DNA of 64,000 bases from Mycobacterium sp. 852013-50091_SCH5140682 (GTDB lineage: Bacteria; Actinomycetota; Actinomycetes; Mycobacteriales; Mycobacteriaceae): contig NZ_LZTB01000114.1 of assembly GCF_001665685.1 (NCBI RefSeq), positions 1-64,000 on the forward strand, in the 5' to 3' direction. Below the pieces are notes generated by a model. It saw nothing but the letters and a program-made list of their open reading frames with translations, was not told where the DNA came from and did not search any database. Of this stretch, positions 1 through 8,106 are shown piece after piece (the first letter of the stretch is position 1; each line of letters starts with the position of its first letter). The position numbers were made by a program, and so were the translations under genes.

Positions 1-96
1 CTCCCGGCCCCCCCCCCGCCGCCCCCCCCCCCCGCCCCCCCCGCCCCCCCCCCCCCCCCGGGGGGGGCCCCCCGCGCGCCCCCCCCCCCCCCCCCC
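1..96. other. C/G homopolymer run at window edge, probable assembly artefact
   Basis: The first ~96 bases are almost only C with a few G blocks and hold no codable signal. Ordinary mycobacterial DNA, even at 70% GC, does not look like this. It abuts normal sequence just after the 3' end of the first gene. I read it as a low-quality contig end; a real C-tract is the less likely alternative. Confidence 0.7.
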
Positions 97-140
97 GACC
101 ACCGCCGGGAGCGCGGAGACCGCCCCGGCCACCGGGCCCG

Positions 141-944
141 CTACGCCGCCGTCAGACGCGTCTTGAGGAACTCGACCACCCGCTTGCGCGCCTCGTAGGC
201 GGGATGCCCGTCGACCTCGCGGACCTGGTCGGTGAGCACCGAGTGGGCCATCGGCGAAATCCCGTGCGGATTGCCCTTTTTCGAATCGATCTCGATGACC
301 TCGAAGGCATCGCCGAGCCGCGACTTGAGGGTTCCGAACCGCGCGCCGGGGGCCAGGCGGTCCTCACTGAAACGCAGGCCCAGAGCACACAGGCCGTCGT
401 TGGCGGCACGTTGCTCGACGATCTTGAGCTCCTCCTCCGAGAGCCCGGGATCCCGGCGCATCTTCGCGGTGAGCGCGATCGGCGCCGAGGGCTGGCTCAG
501 CACGGGGGCCAGCACGCTGTCGTCGACGGCCGCGGCCAGCGCGAATCCACCGGTGAAGCACTGCCCGATCACGCCGACGCCCTTTCCGGGTGTGCTTGCA
601 TTGAGGTCGCGGGCGAGCGCCCGCAGGTAGTGGGCGACGGGCCGGTCGGCGTTGGTCGCAAAGGCCGCGAATTCCTTTGTCACACAAGCCTTCATCATCA
701 CCGGGACAGCGCCCGGACGCACCGCGCGTGCGCCAGGGGTGCCGAACAGTGACGGGGCCGCCACAGTGAAGCCGTTGTCCACCAGGTGATTACCCAGCGC
801 CAGCACGCCGGGATGCAGGCCGGGGATTTCCGGGATCAGGACGACGCCGGGCCCCTCGCCTTTGCGGTACACGTCGTAGGTCTGGTCGGCCGCCGAGAAC
901 GGTGCGACGGTCCAACCCGTGAGATCAGCTTCTGGTGCGGTCAT
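141..944 (-). CDS. dienelactone hydrolase family protein
   Basis: 267 aa alpha/beta hydrolase of the DLH family. The nucleophile elbow is GQCFTGG, with Cys in place of the usual Ser, which is the hallmark of dienelactone hydrolases. The C-terminal part carries a PHG motif that would supply the catalytic His. Family members hydrolyse cyclic esters such as dienelactone in chlorocatechol breakdown, but most actinobacterial paralogs have unknown substrates. No signal peptide is visible, so it should be cytosolic. ATG start at 942-944, 16 bp from the stop of the upstream DUF4245 gene on the same strand, so the two may be co-transcribed. Family call is firm; substrate is unknown. Confidence 0.85.
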   Translation of the reverse strand: MTAPEADLTGWTVAPFSAADQTYDVYRKGEGPGVVLIPEIPGLHPGVLALGNHLVDNGFTVAAPSLFGTPGARAVRPGAVPVMMKACVTKEFAAFATNADRPVAHYLRALARDLNASTPGKGVGVIGQCFTGGFALAAAVDDSVLAPVLSQPSAPIALTAKMRRDPGLSEEELKIVEQRAANDGLCALGLRFSEDRLAPGARFGTLKSRLGDAFEVIEIDSKKGNPHGISPMAHSVLTDQVREVDGHPAYEARKRVVEFLKTRLTAA

Positions 945-960
945 TCACCAGCTCCATCCG

Positions 961-1584
961 TTATCGCTTGACGGGAAGTGGCGACTGCTTCTGCGTCGCT
1001 TCCGCCAGCGTACGGTACTCATCCGTACCACCGGCTCCCGTGATCGCGATCTGCACCGGACCGCTCAGGCGCGTCGTCCACACCGACTCGGGGCTCTCGC
1101 TCTCGTACACCACCCAGGTCACCCCGTCGACGTTCTGAGTGCCCGACGGATACCCGCCCGCCCTGATCGAGGACACCAACGCGGTCTCGTCGGCGTTGCT
1201 CTGAGTCAGGCTCAAGTACGCGCCGGTGGGTGTGAGATAGCCGACCCGCGACCACACCGCACGCCCGCGCTGCCCGTCGGGCAGGGTCATGCCGCCGTCG
1301 ATGCTGCCGCGGCTACCGGAGTTGGCCTGCCAGCCGGCAGGCAGTTGGGGCACTCGCAGCGGGATCTTGAGCGCGTCGGCGTCGGCGCGCAGCCCAGCCG
1401 CGGCGTCGTACACCGGCGCAGGTCCACGGCCCGGTCCGTCGGTCGCCAGCGAGCACATGCCGAGCATGCCGGCGAGCACGATGCACGCCAGTACCAGCGG
1501 CGCCATCGACCAGAACATGTCCCGGCCATCCTGCAGCAACCGAGACTTTTCTGGCTTCGGAACCGGGGTGGGCTGGGTGGTCAT
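961..1584 (-). CDS. DUF4245 domain-containing membrane-anchored protein (Rv1100-like)
   Basis: 207 aa. A short cytosolic N-terminus rich in Pro/Lys is followed by one hydrophobic helix (about residues 27-46) and an extracytoplasmic domain of ~150 aa of the DUF4245 type. The gene is divergent from glpX, with 53 bp between the starts, the arrangement also seen around M. tuberculosis glpX. There are no catalytic motifs I recognise. Function is unknown; location is probably the cell envelope. Confidence 0.8.
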   Translation of the reverse strand: MTTQPTPVPKPEKSRLLQDGRDMFWSMAPLVLACIVLAGMLGMCSLATDGPGRGPAPVYDAAAGLRADADALKIPLRVPQLPAGWQANSGSRGSIDGGMTLPDGQRGRAVWSRVGYLTPTGAYLSLTQSNADETALVSSIRAGGYPSGTQNVDGVTWVVYESESPESVWTTRLSGPVQIAITGAGGTDEYRTLAEATQKQSPLPVKR

Positions 1585-1637
1585 GGTTGCAGTATCCCAG
1601 CTCGCAGAACGCCGGCCGGTTCTGGGAGAATCAGCCC

Positions 1638-2666
1638 ATGAGTCCCACTCGCGGCGAAGCCCCGGATCGCAACCTTGCCCTCGAACTCGTCCGGGTAACC
1701 GAGGCGGGAGCCATGGCCGCAGGCAGGTGGGTCGGCCGCGGCGACAAAGAACGCGGTGACGGCGCCGCCGTCGACGCCATGCGGGAGCTGGTCAACTCGG
1801 TCTCCATGCGCGGCGTCGTGGTGATCGGCGAGGGCGAGAAGGACAACGCCCCGATGCTCTACAACGGGGAGGAAGTCGGCAACGGCGACGGCCCCAACTG
1901 TGACTTCGCGGTCGACCCTGTCGACGGCACCACCCTGCTGAGCAAGGGTCTGCCCAACGCCATCTCGGTGCTCGCAGTCGCCGAGCGTGGTGCGATGTTC
2001 GACCCGTCGGCCGTTTTCTACATGAACAAGATCGCCGTCGGCCCCGAAGCCGCCGACGTCATCGACGTCACCGCCCCGATCGGCGAGAACGTCCGCAAGG
2101 TCGCCAAGGCCAAGCGCCTGGCGACCGAGGACGTGACGGTGTGCATCCTCGACCGGCCCCGCCACGAGAAGCTGATGGCCGATGTCCGCGACGCCGGCGC
2201 CCGGATCCGGCTGATCACCGACGGCGACGTCGCAGGCGCGATCGCGGCCTGCCGGCCCAACTCGGGCACCGACATCCTGGCCGGCATCGGCGGCACCCCC
2301 GAGGGCATCATCGCCGCGGCCGCGATCCGTTGTATGGGCGGCGCGATCCAGGCCCAACTGGCGCCCAAGGACGACGCCGAGCGCCAGAAGGCCATCGAGC
2401 GGGGCTATGACCTCGACGCGGTACTGGTCACCGAACAGCTGGTGTCCGGGGAGAACGTCTTCTTCTGCGCCACCGGCGTCACCGACGGCGACCTGCTCAG
2501 GGGCGTGCGCTACGCCAGCGGGGGCTGCACCACGCAGTCGATCGTCATGCGGTCCAAGTCCGGCACCGTCCGGATGATCGAGGCCTACCACCGGCTGTCC
2601 AAGCTCAACGAATATTCCGCCATCGATTTCATCGGTGACGCGGCCGCCGTCCGACCTCTGCCGTAA
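1638..2666 (+). CDS. glpX: class II fructose-1,6-bisphosphatase GlpX
   Basis: 342 aa. Removes the 1-phosphate of fructose-1,6-bisphosphate, the committed step of gluconeogenesis and, in mycobacteria, the main FBPase. The metal/phosphate motifs IGEGEKDNAP (about 63-72) and DPVDGT (93-98) are intact. An upstream in-frame ATG at 1587 exists, but the ATG at 1638 fits the family N-terminus and has GGGAG 10-14 nt upstream, so I chose it. fum follows 38 bp downstream on the same strand, so glpX-fum is likely one transcription unit joining gluconeogenesis and the TCA cycle. Confidence 0.95.
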   Translation: MSPTRGEAPDRNLALELVRVTEAGAMAAGRWVGRGDKERGDGAAVDAMRELVNSVSMRGVVVIGEGEKDNAPMLYNGEEVGNGDGPNCDFAVDPVDGTTLLSKGLPNAISVLAVAERGAMFDPSAVFYMNKIAVGPEAADVIDVTAPIGENVRKVAKAKRLATEDVTVCILDRPRHEKLMADVRDAGARIRLITDGDVAGAIAACRPNSGTDILAGIGGTPEGIIAAAAIRCMGGAIQAQLAPKDDAERQKAIERGYDLDAVLVTEQLVSGENVFFCATGVTDGDLLRGVRYASGGCTTQSIVMRSKSGTVRMIEAYHRLSKLNEYSAIDFIGDAAAVRPLP

Positions 2667-2704
2667 TCCACCCGAACAACTCCATCGCACACAAAAGGGA
2701 GCAC

Positions 2705-4120
2705 ATGTCCGCCGACAGCGCAGTCGAAGGTGAATTCCGAATCGAGCACGACACCATGGGCGAAGTCCGGGTGCCGATCAACGCCCTCTGGCGGGCTCAG
2801 ACCCAACGAGCGGTAGAGAACTTTCCGATCTCGTTCCGCGGGTTGGAGCGCACCCAGATCCGGGCGCTGGGCCTGCTGAAAGCCGCATGCGCCCAGGTGA
2901 ACAAGGACCTTGGCCTGCTGGCACCGGAGAAGGCCGACGCGATCATCGCCGCGGCCGGGGAGATCGCCGACGGCCTGCACGACGACCAGTTCCCCATCGA
3001 CGTGTTCCAGACCGGCTCGGGCACCAGCTCGAACATGAATACCAACGAGGTGATCGCGTCGATCGCCGCGCGCGACGGTGTGACGGTGCACCCCAACGAC
3101 GACGTGAACATGTCGCAGAGCTCCAACGACACGTTCCCAACCGCTACGCATATCGCGGCAACGGAAGCCGCTGTGCGCCACCTGATTCCGGCACTCGAGG
3201 TGCTCCACGCCTCGTTGGCCGCCAAGGCCAGGCAGTGGCGGACCACCGTCAAGTCGGGCCGCACGCACCTGATGGACGCCGTGCCGGTGACCCTGGGCCA
3301 GGAGTTCGGCGGCTACGCCCGCCAGATCGAGGCAGGCATCGAGCGGGTCAAGGCCACGCTCCCCCGCCTGGGTGAGCTCGCCATCGGCGGCACCGCCGTC
3401 GGCACCGGCCTCAACGCGCCAGACGGATTCGGCGCCAAGGTGGTCGAGGTGTTGGTCAACGAAACCGGTCTTGCTGAATTGCGCACTGCCGTGGACTCTT
3501 TCGAGGCCCAGGCGGCACGTGACGGCCTGGTCGAAGCGTCCGGCGCACTGCGCACCATCGCGGTGTCGCTGACCAAGATCGCCAACGACGTGCGCTGGAT
3601 GGGCTCCGGGCCGCTGACCGGTCTCGGCGAGATCCAGCTGCCCGATCTGCAGCCGGGTAGCTCGATCATGCCGGGCAAGGTCAATCCTGTTCTGCCCGAG
3701 GCGGTTACCCAGGTGGCCTGCCAGGTGGTCGGCAATGACGCCGCCATCGCCATGGGCGGGGCTTCCGGCGCATTCGAGCTCAACGTCTACATCCCGATGA
3801 TGGCGCGCAACCTGCTGGAGTCATTCACGCTGCTGTCCAACGTGTCCCGGCTCTTCGCCGAGCGCTGCATCGACGGCCTGGTCGCCAACGAAGCGCATCT
3901 GCGCGAACTCGCGGAGTCCTCGCCCTCCATCGTGACACCGCTGAACTCGGCCATCGGTTACGAAGAAGCCGCGAAGGTCGCCAAGCAGGCCCTCAAGGAG
4001 AAGAAGACCATCCGGCAGACCGTGATCGATCGCGGCCTCATCGGCGACAAGCTTTCCGAAGCCGAGCTCGACAAGCGCCTCGACGTTCTCGCCATGGCGA
4101 AAGTCAAGGACGGCCAGTAA
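2705..4120 (+). CDS. fum: class II fumarate hydratase (fumarase)
   Basis: 471 aa, the usual length of class II (FumC-type, iron-independent) fumarases. Interconverts fumarate and L-malate in the TCA cycle. The superfamily signature GSSIMPGKVNP begins at about residue 318 and supplies the catalytic Ser loop; SSNDTFPTATH and the SGRTHLMDAVP segment form the other active-site regions. The start ATG is preceded by AAAAGGGAG. It is followed by a strong palindrome (4165-4204) that probably ends the glpX-fum message. Confidence 0.96.
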   Translation: MSADSAVEGEFRIEHDTMGEVRVPINALWRAQTQRAVENFPISFRGLERTQIRALGLLKAACAQVNKDLGLLAPEKADAIIAAAGEIADGLHDDQFPIDVFQTGSGTSSNMNTNEVIASIAARDGVTVHPNDDVNMSQSSNDTFPTATHIAATEAAVRHLIPALEVLHASLAAKARQWRTTVKSGRTHLMDAVPVTLGQEFGGYARQIEAGIERVKATLPRLGELAIGGTAVGTGLNAPDGFGAKVVEVLVNETGLAELRTAVDSFEAQAARDGLVEASGALRTIAVSLTKIANDVRWMGSGPLTGLGEIQLPDLQPGSSIMPGKVNPVLPEAVTQVACQVVGNDAAIAMGGASGAFELNVYIPMMARNLLESFTLLSNVSRLFAERCIDGLVANEAHLRELAESSPSIVTPLNSAIGYEEAAKVAKQALKEKKTIRQTVIDRGLIGDKLSEAELDKRLDVLAMAKVKDGQ

Positions 4121-4130
4121 CTTTCCCTGC

Positions 4131-4214
4131 GCGAGCAGTCCCCCGCAAGCGGGAGGTGCCCCCAACAGAATCGCCCATTTCCTTCAGGGAATGGGCGATT
4201 CTGTGTCTGCTCGC
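4131..4214 (+). terminator. composite palindrome after fum (GCGAGCAG family, member 1)
   Basis: Outer arms GCGAGCAG (4131-4138) and CTGCTCGC (4207-4214) enclose a perfect 15-bp inverted repeat, 4165-4179 with 4190-4204, which extends to 18 bp with one G-U pair and a TTCA tetraloop. A small second hairpin (CCCGC/GCGGG) lies just inside the left arm. No U-run follows, as is common for mycobacterial terminators. It sits right after fum and before the fdxA promoter. Terminator role is inferred from structure and place. Confidence 0.75.
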
Positions 4215-4242
4215 CGGAGTTCTCGCGCCGCGCACGGCAGTG

Positions 4243-4284
4243 AAAGTGACTTTGGTCCTCGGCCAAAAGGACTTTCGCCCGACC
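4243..4284 (+). promoter_or_regulatory. two tandem DosR-like boxes upstream of fdxA
   Basis: Two 20-bp windows, 4243-4262 and 4265-4284, match the DosR/DevR palindrome (TTSGGGACTWWAGTCCCSAA). Box 1 core is GTGACTTTGGTCCT; box 2 core is AGGACTTTCGCCC. Their centres are 22 bp apart, two helical turns. If transcription starts at the fdxA ATG, as the -10 box suggests, the proximal box is centred near -43.5, the usual position in DosR promoters. Individual matches are moderate; spacing and context raise the confidence. Confidence 0.7.
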
Positions 4285-4305
4285 CTCTCGGCCCGTCCGG
4301 CTACG

Positions 4306-4311
4306 TACGGT
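4306..4311 (+). promoter_or_regulatory. -10 box for leaderless fdxA transcript
   Basis: TACGGT fits the mycobacterial TANNNT -10 consensus and ends 6 nt before the fdxA ATG at 4318, predicting a transcript that begins at or next to the start codon. Confidence 0.65.
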
Positions 4312-4317
4312 GTGACC

Positions 4318-4662
4318 ATGCCGTACGTGATCGGAACAGCATGTGTCGACGTCATGCACAAAGCTTGTGTCCTGCAATGCCCGGTGGACTGCATCTACGA
4401 GGGCGCACGGTCCCTCTACATCAATCCCGATGAGTGCGTGGATTGCGGGGCGTGCCGGCTGGAGTGCGACGCGGGGGCGATCTACTACGAAACCGATCTT
4501 CCCGACGACCAGCTACCGCATCTGGCGGACAACGCCGCATTCTTCAGTGAGATTTTGCCGGGCAGGGATGCACCGCTCGGTTCTCCCGGTGGTGCCGCCG
4601 CGCTCGGCCGGTTGGGCGTGGACACGCCACTGGTGGGTGCCCTGGCGCCACAAAACGCCTGA
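4318..4662 (+). CDS. fdxA: 7Fe ferredoxin, FdxA type
   Basis: 114 aa low-potential ferredoxin that would pass electrons to reductases under low oxygen. Cysteines follow the Azotobacter-type 7Fe pattern: C9, C17 and C50 for a [3Fe-4S] cluster, C21 (in CPVDC), C40, C43 and C46 for a [4Fe-4S] cluster, with C25 as the free conserved Cys. The ATG at 4318 is preferred over the longer in-frame ORF because the N-terminus MPYVIG matches the family. Tandem DosR-like boxes and a leaderless -10 lie upstream, and the DevS kinase gene converges on it 13 bp away. M. tuberculosis fdxA is a classic DosR target, so membership in the hypoxia regulon is likely here. Confidence 0.9.
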   Translation: MPYVIGTACVDVMHKACVLQCPVDCIYEGARSLYINPDECVDCGACRLECDAGAIYYETDLPDDQLPHLADNAAFFSEILPGRDAPLGSPGGAAALGRLGVDTPLVGALAPQNA

Positions 4663-4675
4663 CGCGCCTGCGGGT

Positions 4676-6352
4676 CTAGGCGGGCAGAGGTGCCGTCCAG
4701 CACACCACTGTGCCACCGCCGGAACGGCTTTCGATGCTCAACTGCCCGCCGGAGGCCTTGGCGCGGTGACGCAGATTCGCCAGCCCACTCTCGGTAACCG
4801 CCCCGGTGATGCCGGTCCCGTTGTCGCTCACCGTGATGCTCAGATCGTCCGCCACTTCCACGCGCACAACGAGTTCGGTTGCCGCAGCGTGCCTTACCGC
4901 GTTGCTGACCGCCTCCAGCAGCACCGCCTCGGCGTGGTCTGCGAGCACGGCATCGACAACCGACAGCGGGCCGATGAACTGGGTGGTGGTGTGCAGGCCG
5001 CTGCCGGTGAACTGCGTGAGCACTTCATCGAGCCGTTGCCGCAACCGCGTCGCCCCGGCCGAACGCCCGTGCAGGTCGAATATGGCGGTGCGGATCTCCT
5101 GGATGACCGCTTGCAGATCATCCACGCTGTCGGTCAGCCGCTGCTGCACATCCGTTGAGCGGGCTCGCGGAATGGTGGCCTGCAGCGACAATCCCACGGC
5201 GAAGAGCCGCTGGATCACGTGGTCGTGCAGATCACGCGCGATGCGCTCACGGTCGGAGAGGATTTCCAGCTCCTGCACCCGGCGCTGCGAGCTGGCCAGC
5301 TGCCAGGCCAACGCGGCCTGGTCGGCGAACGCCGCGACCATGTCCATCTGTTCGTCGGTGAAGGCCGGGCCACCCCGGGTGCGCAGTGCCACCAGTACAC
5401 CGGCCACGGTGTCGGTGGCACGCAGCGGAAGCACCAGCGCAGGTCCGGTGAACCCACACAGCTCCAACAGTTCGCGACGCTGCGGTGCGCCCGCGCGATA
5501 GACCTCGCCCACCGCCGTGCCCGTCACCGGGATCGACGCGGTGCCGCAGTCACGCACCGTGCCCGCGGTGGCGGCCACCATGAGCGCGGCGACGTCACCG
5601 TGGTCGGCGTCGGCGTCGGCGGGCACGGCGACCACCGTGCCGTCGGCACCGGTCAGCTTGAGTGCCTCGTCAGCCACCAGCCGGAAAACTCTGGCCGGAT
5701 CGGTGCCGCCGAGCAACTCCGTGCCGATGTCTCGGGTGGCCGCGATCCAGGCTTGCCGCGCCCGGGACTGTTCGTAGAGGCGGGCGTTCTCGACGGCGAT
5801 GCCCGCCGCCGCCGCGAGCGCCTGCACCAGCACCTCGTCGTCCTCGCTGAACGGTTGCCCGGTGGTCTTGTCGGTCAGGTACAGATTGCCGAACACCTCG
5901 TCGCGGATGCGCACCGGGACACCGAGGAATGTGCGCATGGGCGGGTGATTCGGCGGAAAGCCCACTGACGCCGGATGCAGCCGGATGTCGTCGAGCCGAA
6001 TGGGTTTCGGATCGTCGATCAACACACCCAACACGCCGCGCCCCTCGGGCAAGTGGCCGATGCTCTCCCGCATGGCGTCGTCGATGCCCTCGTTGACGAA
6101 CTGCGTCAGCTCATGTCCTTCGCCGCGCACGCCCAGGGCACCGTAACGCGCGTCGACCAACTGGATCGCGGTGTGCACGATGGTTTTCAGCGTGACATCG
6201 AGTTCGAGGCCCGAGGTGACCGCCAACATGGCCTCGACCAGTCCGTCGATCCGATCGCGTCCGGTCAGTATCTGCTCGACCCGGTCCTGGACCTCCGTCA
6301 GCAATTCGCGCAATCGCAACTGCGACAGCGTTCCTCGCAGATCGTCGGCCAC
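4676..6352 (-). CDS. devS: heme-based oxygen/redox sensor histidine kinase DevS/DosT type
   Basis: 558 aa. Two GAF domains (about 45-190 and 205-350) precede a HisKA_3 dimerisation domain and an HATPase. H136 in FPPNHPPMRTF aligns with the proximal heme ligand His149 of M. tuberculosis DevS, and Y158 with the distal Tyr171 that tunes O2 binding. The phosphoacceptor is H376 in IARDLHDHVIQRL; the ATP domain carries SNAVRHA and DNGTGI. It should sense O2, NO or CO at the GAF-A heme and phosphorylate DevR. GTG start at 6350-6352 with GGAG just upstream, 9 bp after the devR stop, so the genes are co-transcribed. Whether it behaves as DevS (redox) or DosT (O2) cannot be told from sequence. Confidence 0.93.
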   Translation of the reverse strand: MADDLRGTLSQLRLRELLTEVQDRVEQILTGRDRIDGLVEAMLAVTSGLELDVTLKTIVHTAIQLVDARYGALGVRGEGHELTQFVNEGIDDAMRESIGHLPEGRGVLGVLIDDPKPIRLDDIRLHPASVGFPPNHPPMRTFLGVPVRIRDEVFGNLYLTDKTTGQPFSEDDEVLVQALAAAAGIAVENARLYEQSRARQAWIAATRDIGTELLGGTDPARVFRLVADEALKLTGADGTVVAVPADADADHGDVAALMVAATAGTVRDCGTASIPVTGTAVGEVYRAGAPQRRELLELCGFTGPALVLPLRATDTVAGVLVALRTRGGPAFTDEQMDMVAAFADQAALAWQLASSQRRVQELEILSDRERIARDLHDHVIQRLFAVGLSLQATIPRARSTDVQQRLTDSVDDLQAVIQEIRTAIFDLHGRSAGATRLRQRLDEVLTQFTGSGLHTTTQFIGPLSVVDAVLADHAEAVLLEAVSNAVRHAAATELVVRVEVADDLSITVSDNGTGITGAVTESGLANLRHRAKASGGQLSIESRSGGGTVVCWTAPLPA

Positions 6353-6361
6353 CGCTCCAAC

Positions 6362-6997
6362 CTAGCTGGGACGTTCGAGTTTGGAGACGAAGACCGCGGC
6401 CTGAGTCCGACGCTCCATGCCGAGCTTGGCCAGCAGCCGCGACACGTAGTTCTTCACGGTCTTTTCGGCGAGGAACATCCTGGCCGCGATCTGCTTGTTG
6501 GTCAGGCCCTCGCCCAATAGATCGAGCAGCACCCGTTCCTGTTGAGTCAACCCCGACAGCGGATCGGCATGCTCGGCGTCGTGACGCAGTTTGGCCATCA
6601 ACGCCGCGGCGGCCCGGTTGTCCAGCAATGACCGGCCTGCCCCGACGTCCTTGATGGCCTGCGCGAGCTCCATCCCCTTGATGTCCTTGACCACGTAGCC
6701 GCTGGCGCCCGCGAGGATCGCGTCCAGCATCGCCTCGTCGGAGGTGAACGACGTCAGTATCAGGCACCGCAGATCGGGCATGCGCGACAACAACTCCCGG
6801 CACAGCTCGATGCCGTTGCCGTCGGGTAGCCGCACATCGAGCACCGCGACATCGGGTGCGCTCGCGGGCACCCGGGCCAGCGCCTGGGCCACCGAATCGG
6901 CCTCCCCGATCACGTCCAGCTCCGGGTCGGCGCTGAGCAGATCGATGAGGCCGCGGCGGACCACCTCGTGGTCGTCGACCAGGAAGACTCTGATCAT
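6362..6997 (-). CDS. devR: hypoxia response regulator DevR/DosR
   Basis: 211 aa NarL/FixJ-family regulator. Receiver domain with acidic pocket D8/D9, phospho-acceptor D54 and K104; LuxR-type HTH at about 150-211 with K179, K182 and N183 at the positions that contact DNA in M. tuberculosis DosR. The frame is open further upstream, but the ATG at 6995-6997 gives the family N-terminus MIRVFLVDDHEVVRRG. It lies 50 bp after the acg-like gene and 9 bp before devS, so all three probably share the DosR-box promoter at 8061-8080, giving positive autoregulation. Confidence 0.95.
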   Translation of the reverse strand: MIRVFLVDDHEVVRRGLIDLLSADPELDVIGEADSVAQALARVPASAPDVAVLDVRLPDGNGIELCRELLSRMPDLRCLILTSFTSDEAMLDAILAGASGYVVKDIKGMELAQAIKDVGAGRSLLDNRAAAALMAKLRHDAEHADPLSGLTQQERVLLDLLGEGLTNKQIAARMFLAEKTVKNYVSRLLAKLGMERRTQAAVFVSKLERPS

Positions 6998-7047
6998 GTC
7001 CTGAGTCTCGCCGCAGTCGGCGTCGAGCGCAATCACATCGCCAATCC

Positions 7048-8028
7048 CTAAGCGATGGTGAGGAAGTCGCTGACGGGCCGACGCGGGGTGGGCGGCGGCA
7101 CGTCGTCGAGGACGGGAGCCAGCCCGATCCGCACCAGAACCTGCGGGCACGCGTCGCGCCCGATCAGGTTGGCGACGATGTCGCGGCTGGCGTGCAGCTC
7201 GGTCACCTGTGACACCGGGCAGCTCGCGAAGCCTGCCATCGTGCTCTCGAGCAACACCTTCGACAACGCCTCACCGGCATCCAGCGCGTCGGCGCGGCTG
7301 TAGCCGTCGGTGGACAGCACGACGATGCGCGCGGCGTCCTCGCCGATGGCCAGCCGACGGTCCGTGTGAGCGGTCACCGGGAACGCCCGGGACACCGCGA
7401 CGCGGTCACTTTCCGCCGCGGACACCAGCGCGCTCTGTGGAATCCCGTCGGTCGTCGCGAAAGGCGTTGTCCACCAAGCCAGGTCGGCGTGATATCCGGA
7501 GTCGTAGAGGCGCAGCGACTCACTGAGCATGGCTGCTTCGGCCAGCTGCGGGCGCATCTCGTCGGTCAGCACGTCGAGGTGCACCGGGCCGGTGTCCAGC
7601 CACGCCCGCAACAACGGTTCGAAGGACTCCCAGTCAGCAGGCGCGGCCATCGGCAACCGGTCGGTGCGGCGCGCGAGGATCGCATCGGCACGCCTGCGGT
7701 GCGCGTCGGTCACGAAGTCGAGCGGGCTGAACTGCAGCGTCGCCAGGTGGTCGGGGTGGTTGGGATCGGGGAACCGCTCGACGCCGGTGTCCCAGCCCGC
7801 GGCGGCCATCGCGACCACGACGTGGTCGAGCATCACGCCGCAGCTGATGACCGCCTCGCGGGCCGACCGGTCCGTGGCACGCACCACGCGTTCGGGGTCG
7901 AGATGCAGCTGCAGGGTCTCGCCGGTGTACACCCAGCGCCACGGCTGGGTGTTGTGCAATGACGGTGCGCGCGAGGCCAGCTGGACGGCTGTGGTGATGG
8001 TGGCGCTGTCGAACATGGTGTCGGGCAT
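7048..8028 (-). CDS. Acg-family nitroreductase-fold protein
   Basis: 326 aa with the doubled nitroreductase-like fold of the Acg family (M. tuberculosis acg/Rv2032, Rv3127 and Rv3131 are DosR targets). The N-terminal segment RAPSLHNTQPWRW is the family signature. In studied Acg the FMN pocket is covered by a lid and no turnover was found, so a role in binding or storing FMN during dormancy has been proposed; the same may hold here. First gene of an acg-devR-devS operon, where M. tuberculosis instead has the universal stress protein Rv3134c. Leaderless start at 8028 with a -10-like GACGCT. Confidence 0.88.
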   Translation of the reverse strand: MPDTMFDSATITTAVQLASRAPSLHNTQPWRWVYTGETLQLHLDPERVVRATDRSAREAVISCGVMLDHVVVAMAAAGWDTGVERFPDPNHPDHLATLQFSPLDFVTDAHRRRADAILARRTDRLPMAAPADWESFEPLLRAWLDTGPVHLDVLTDEMRPQLAEAAMLSESLRLYDSGYHADLAWWTTPFATTDGIPQSALVSAAESDRVAVSRAFPVTAHTDRRLAIGEDAARIVVLSTDGYSRADALDAGEALSKVLLESTMAGFASCPVSQVTELHASRDIVANLIGRDACPQVLVRIGLAPVLDDVPPPTPRRPVSDFLTIA

Positions 8029-8060
8029 GCCACCAGCGTCGTCCCGGACGGCTGATCCGG

Positions 8061-8080
8061 TTAGGGTCTTTGGTCCTCAA
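8061..8080 (-). promoter_or_regulatory. DosR box of the acg-devR-devS operon
   Basis: On the plus strand the 20-mer has core TTAGGGTCTTTGGTCCTCAA and matches 16 of 20 positions of the palindromic DosR consensus, including both outer halves. Its centre is 42.5 bp upstream of the ATG at 8028, the typical distance of a primary DosR site from the start of a leaderless transcript. This would make devR control its own operon. Confidence 0.8.
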
Positions 8081-8106
8081 CCGGGTGCGATGTGCGCCTC
8101 ACCGGC

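Noticed and set aside
1..140. G-quadruplex or regulatory C-tract
   Set aside because: The near-pure C run at the very edge of the window looks like poor base calls; no flanking gene signal supports a function.
8029..8060. Second DosR box next to the acg-like start
   Set aside because: The stretch with TCCGGGACGACG matches only one half-site and lacks the central WW and second half.
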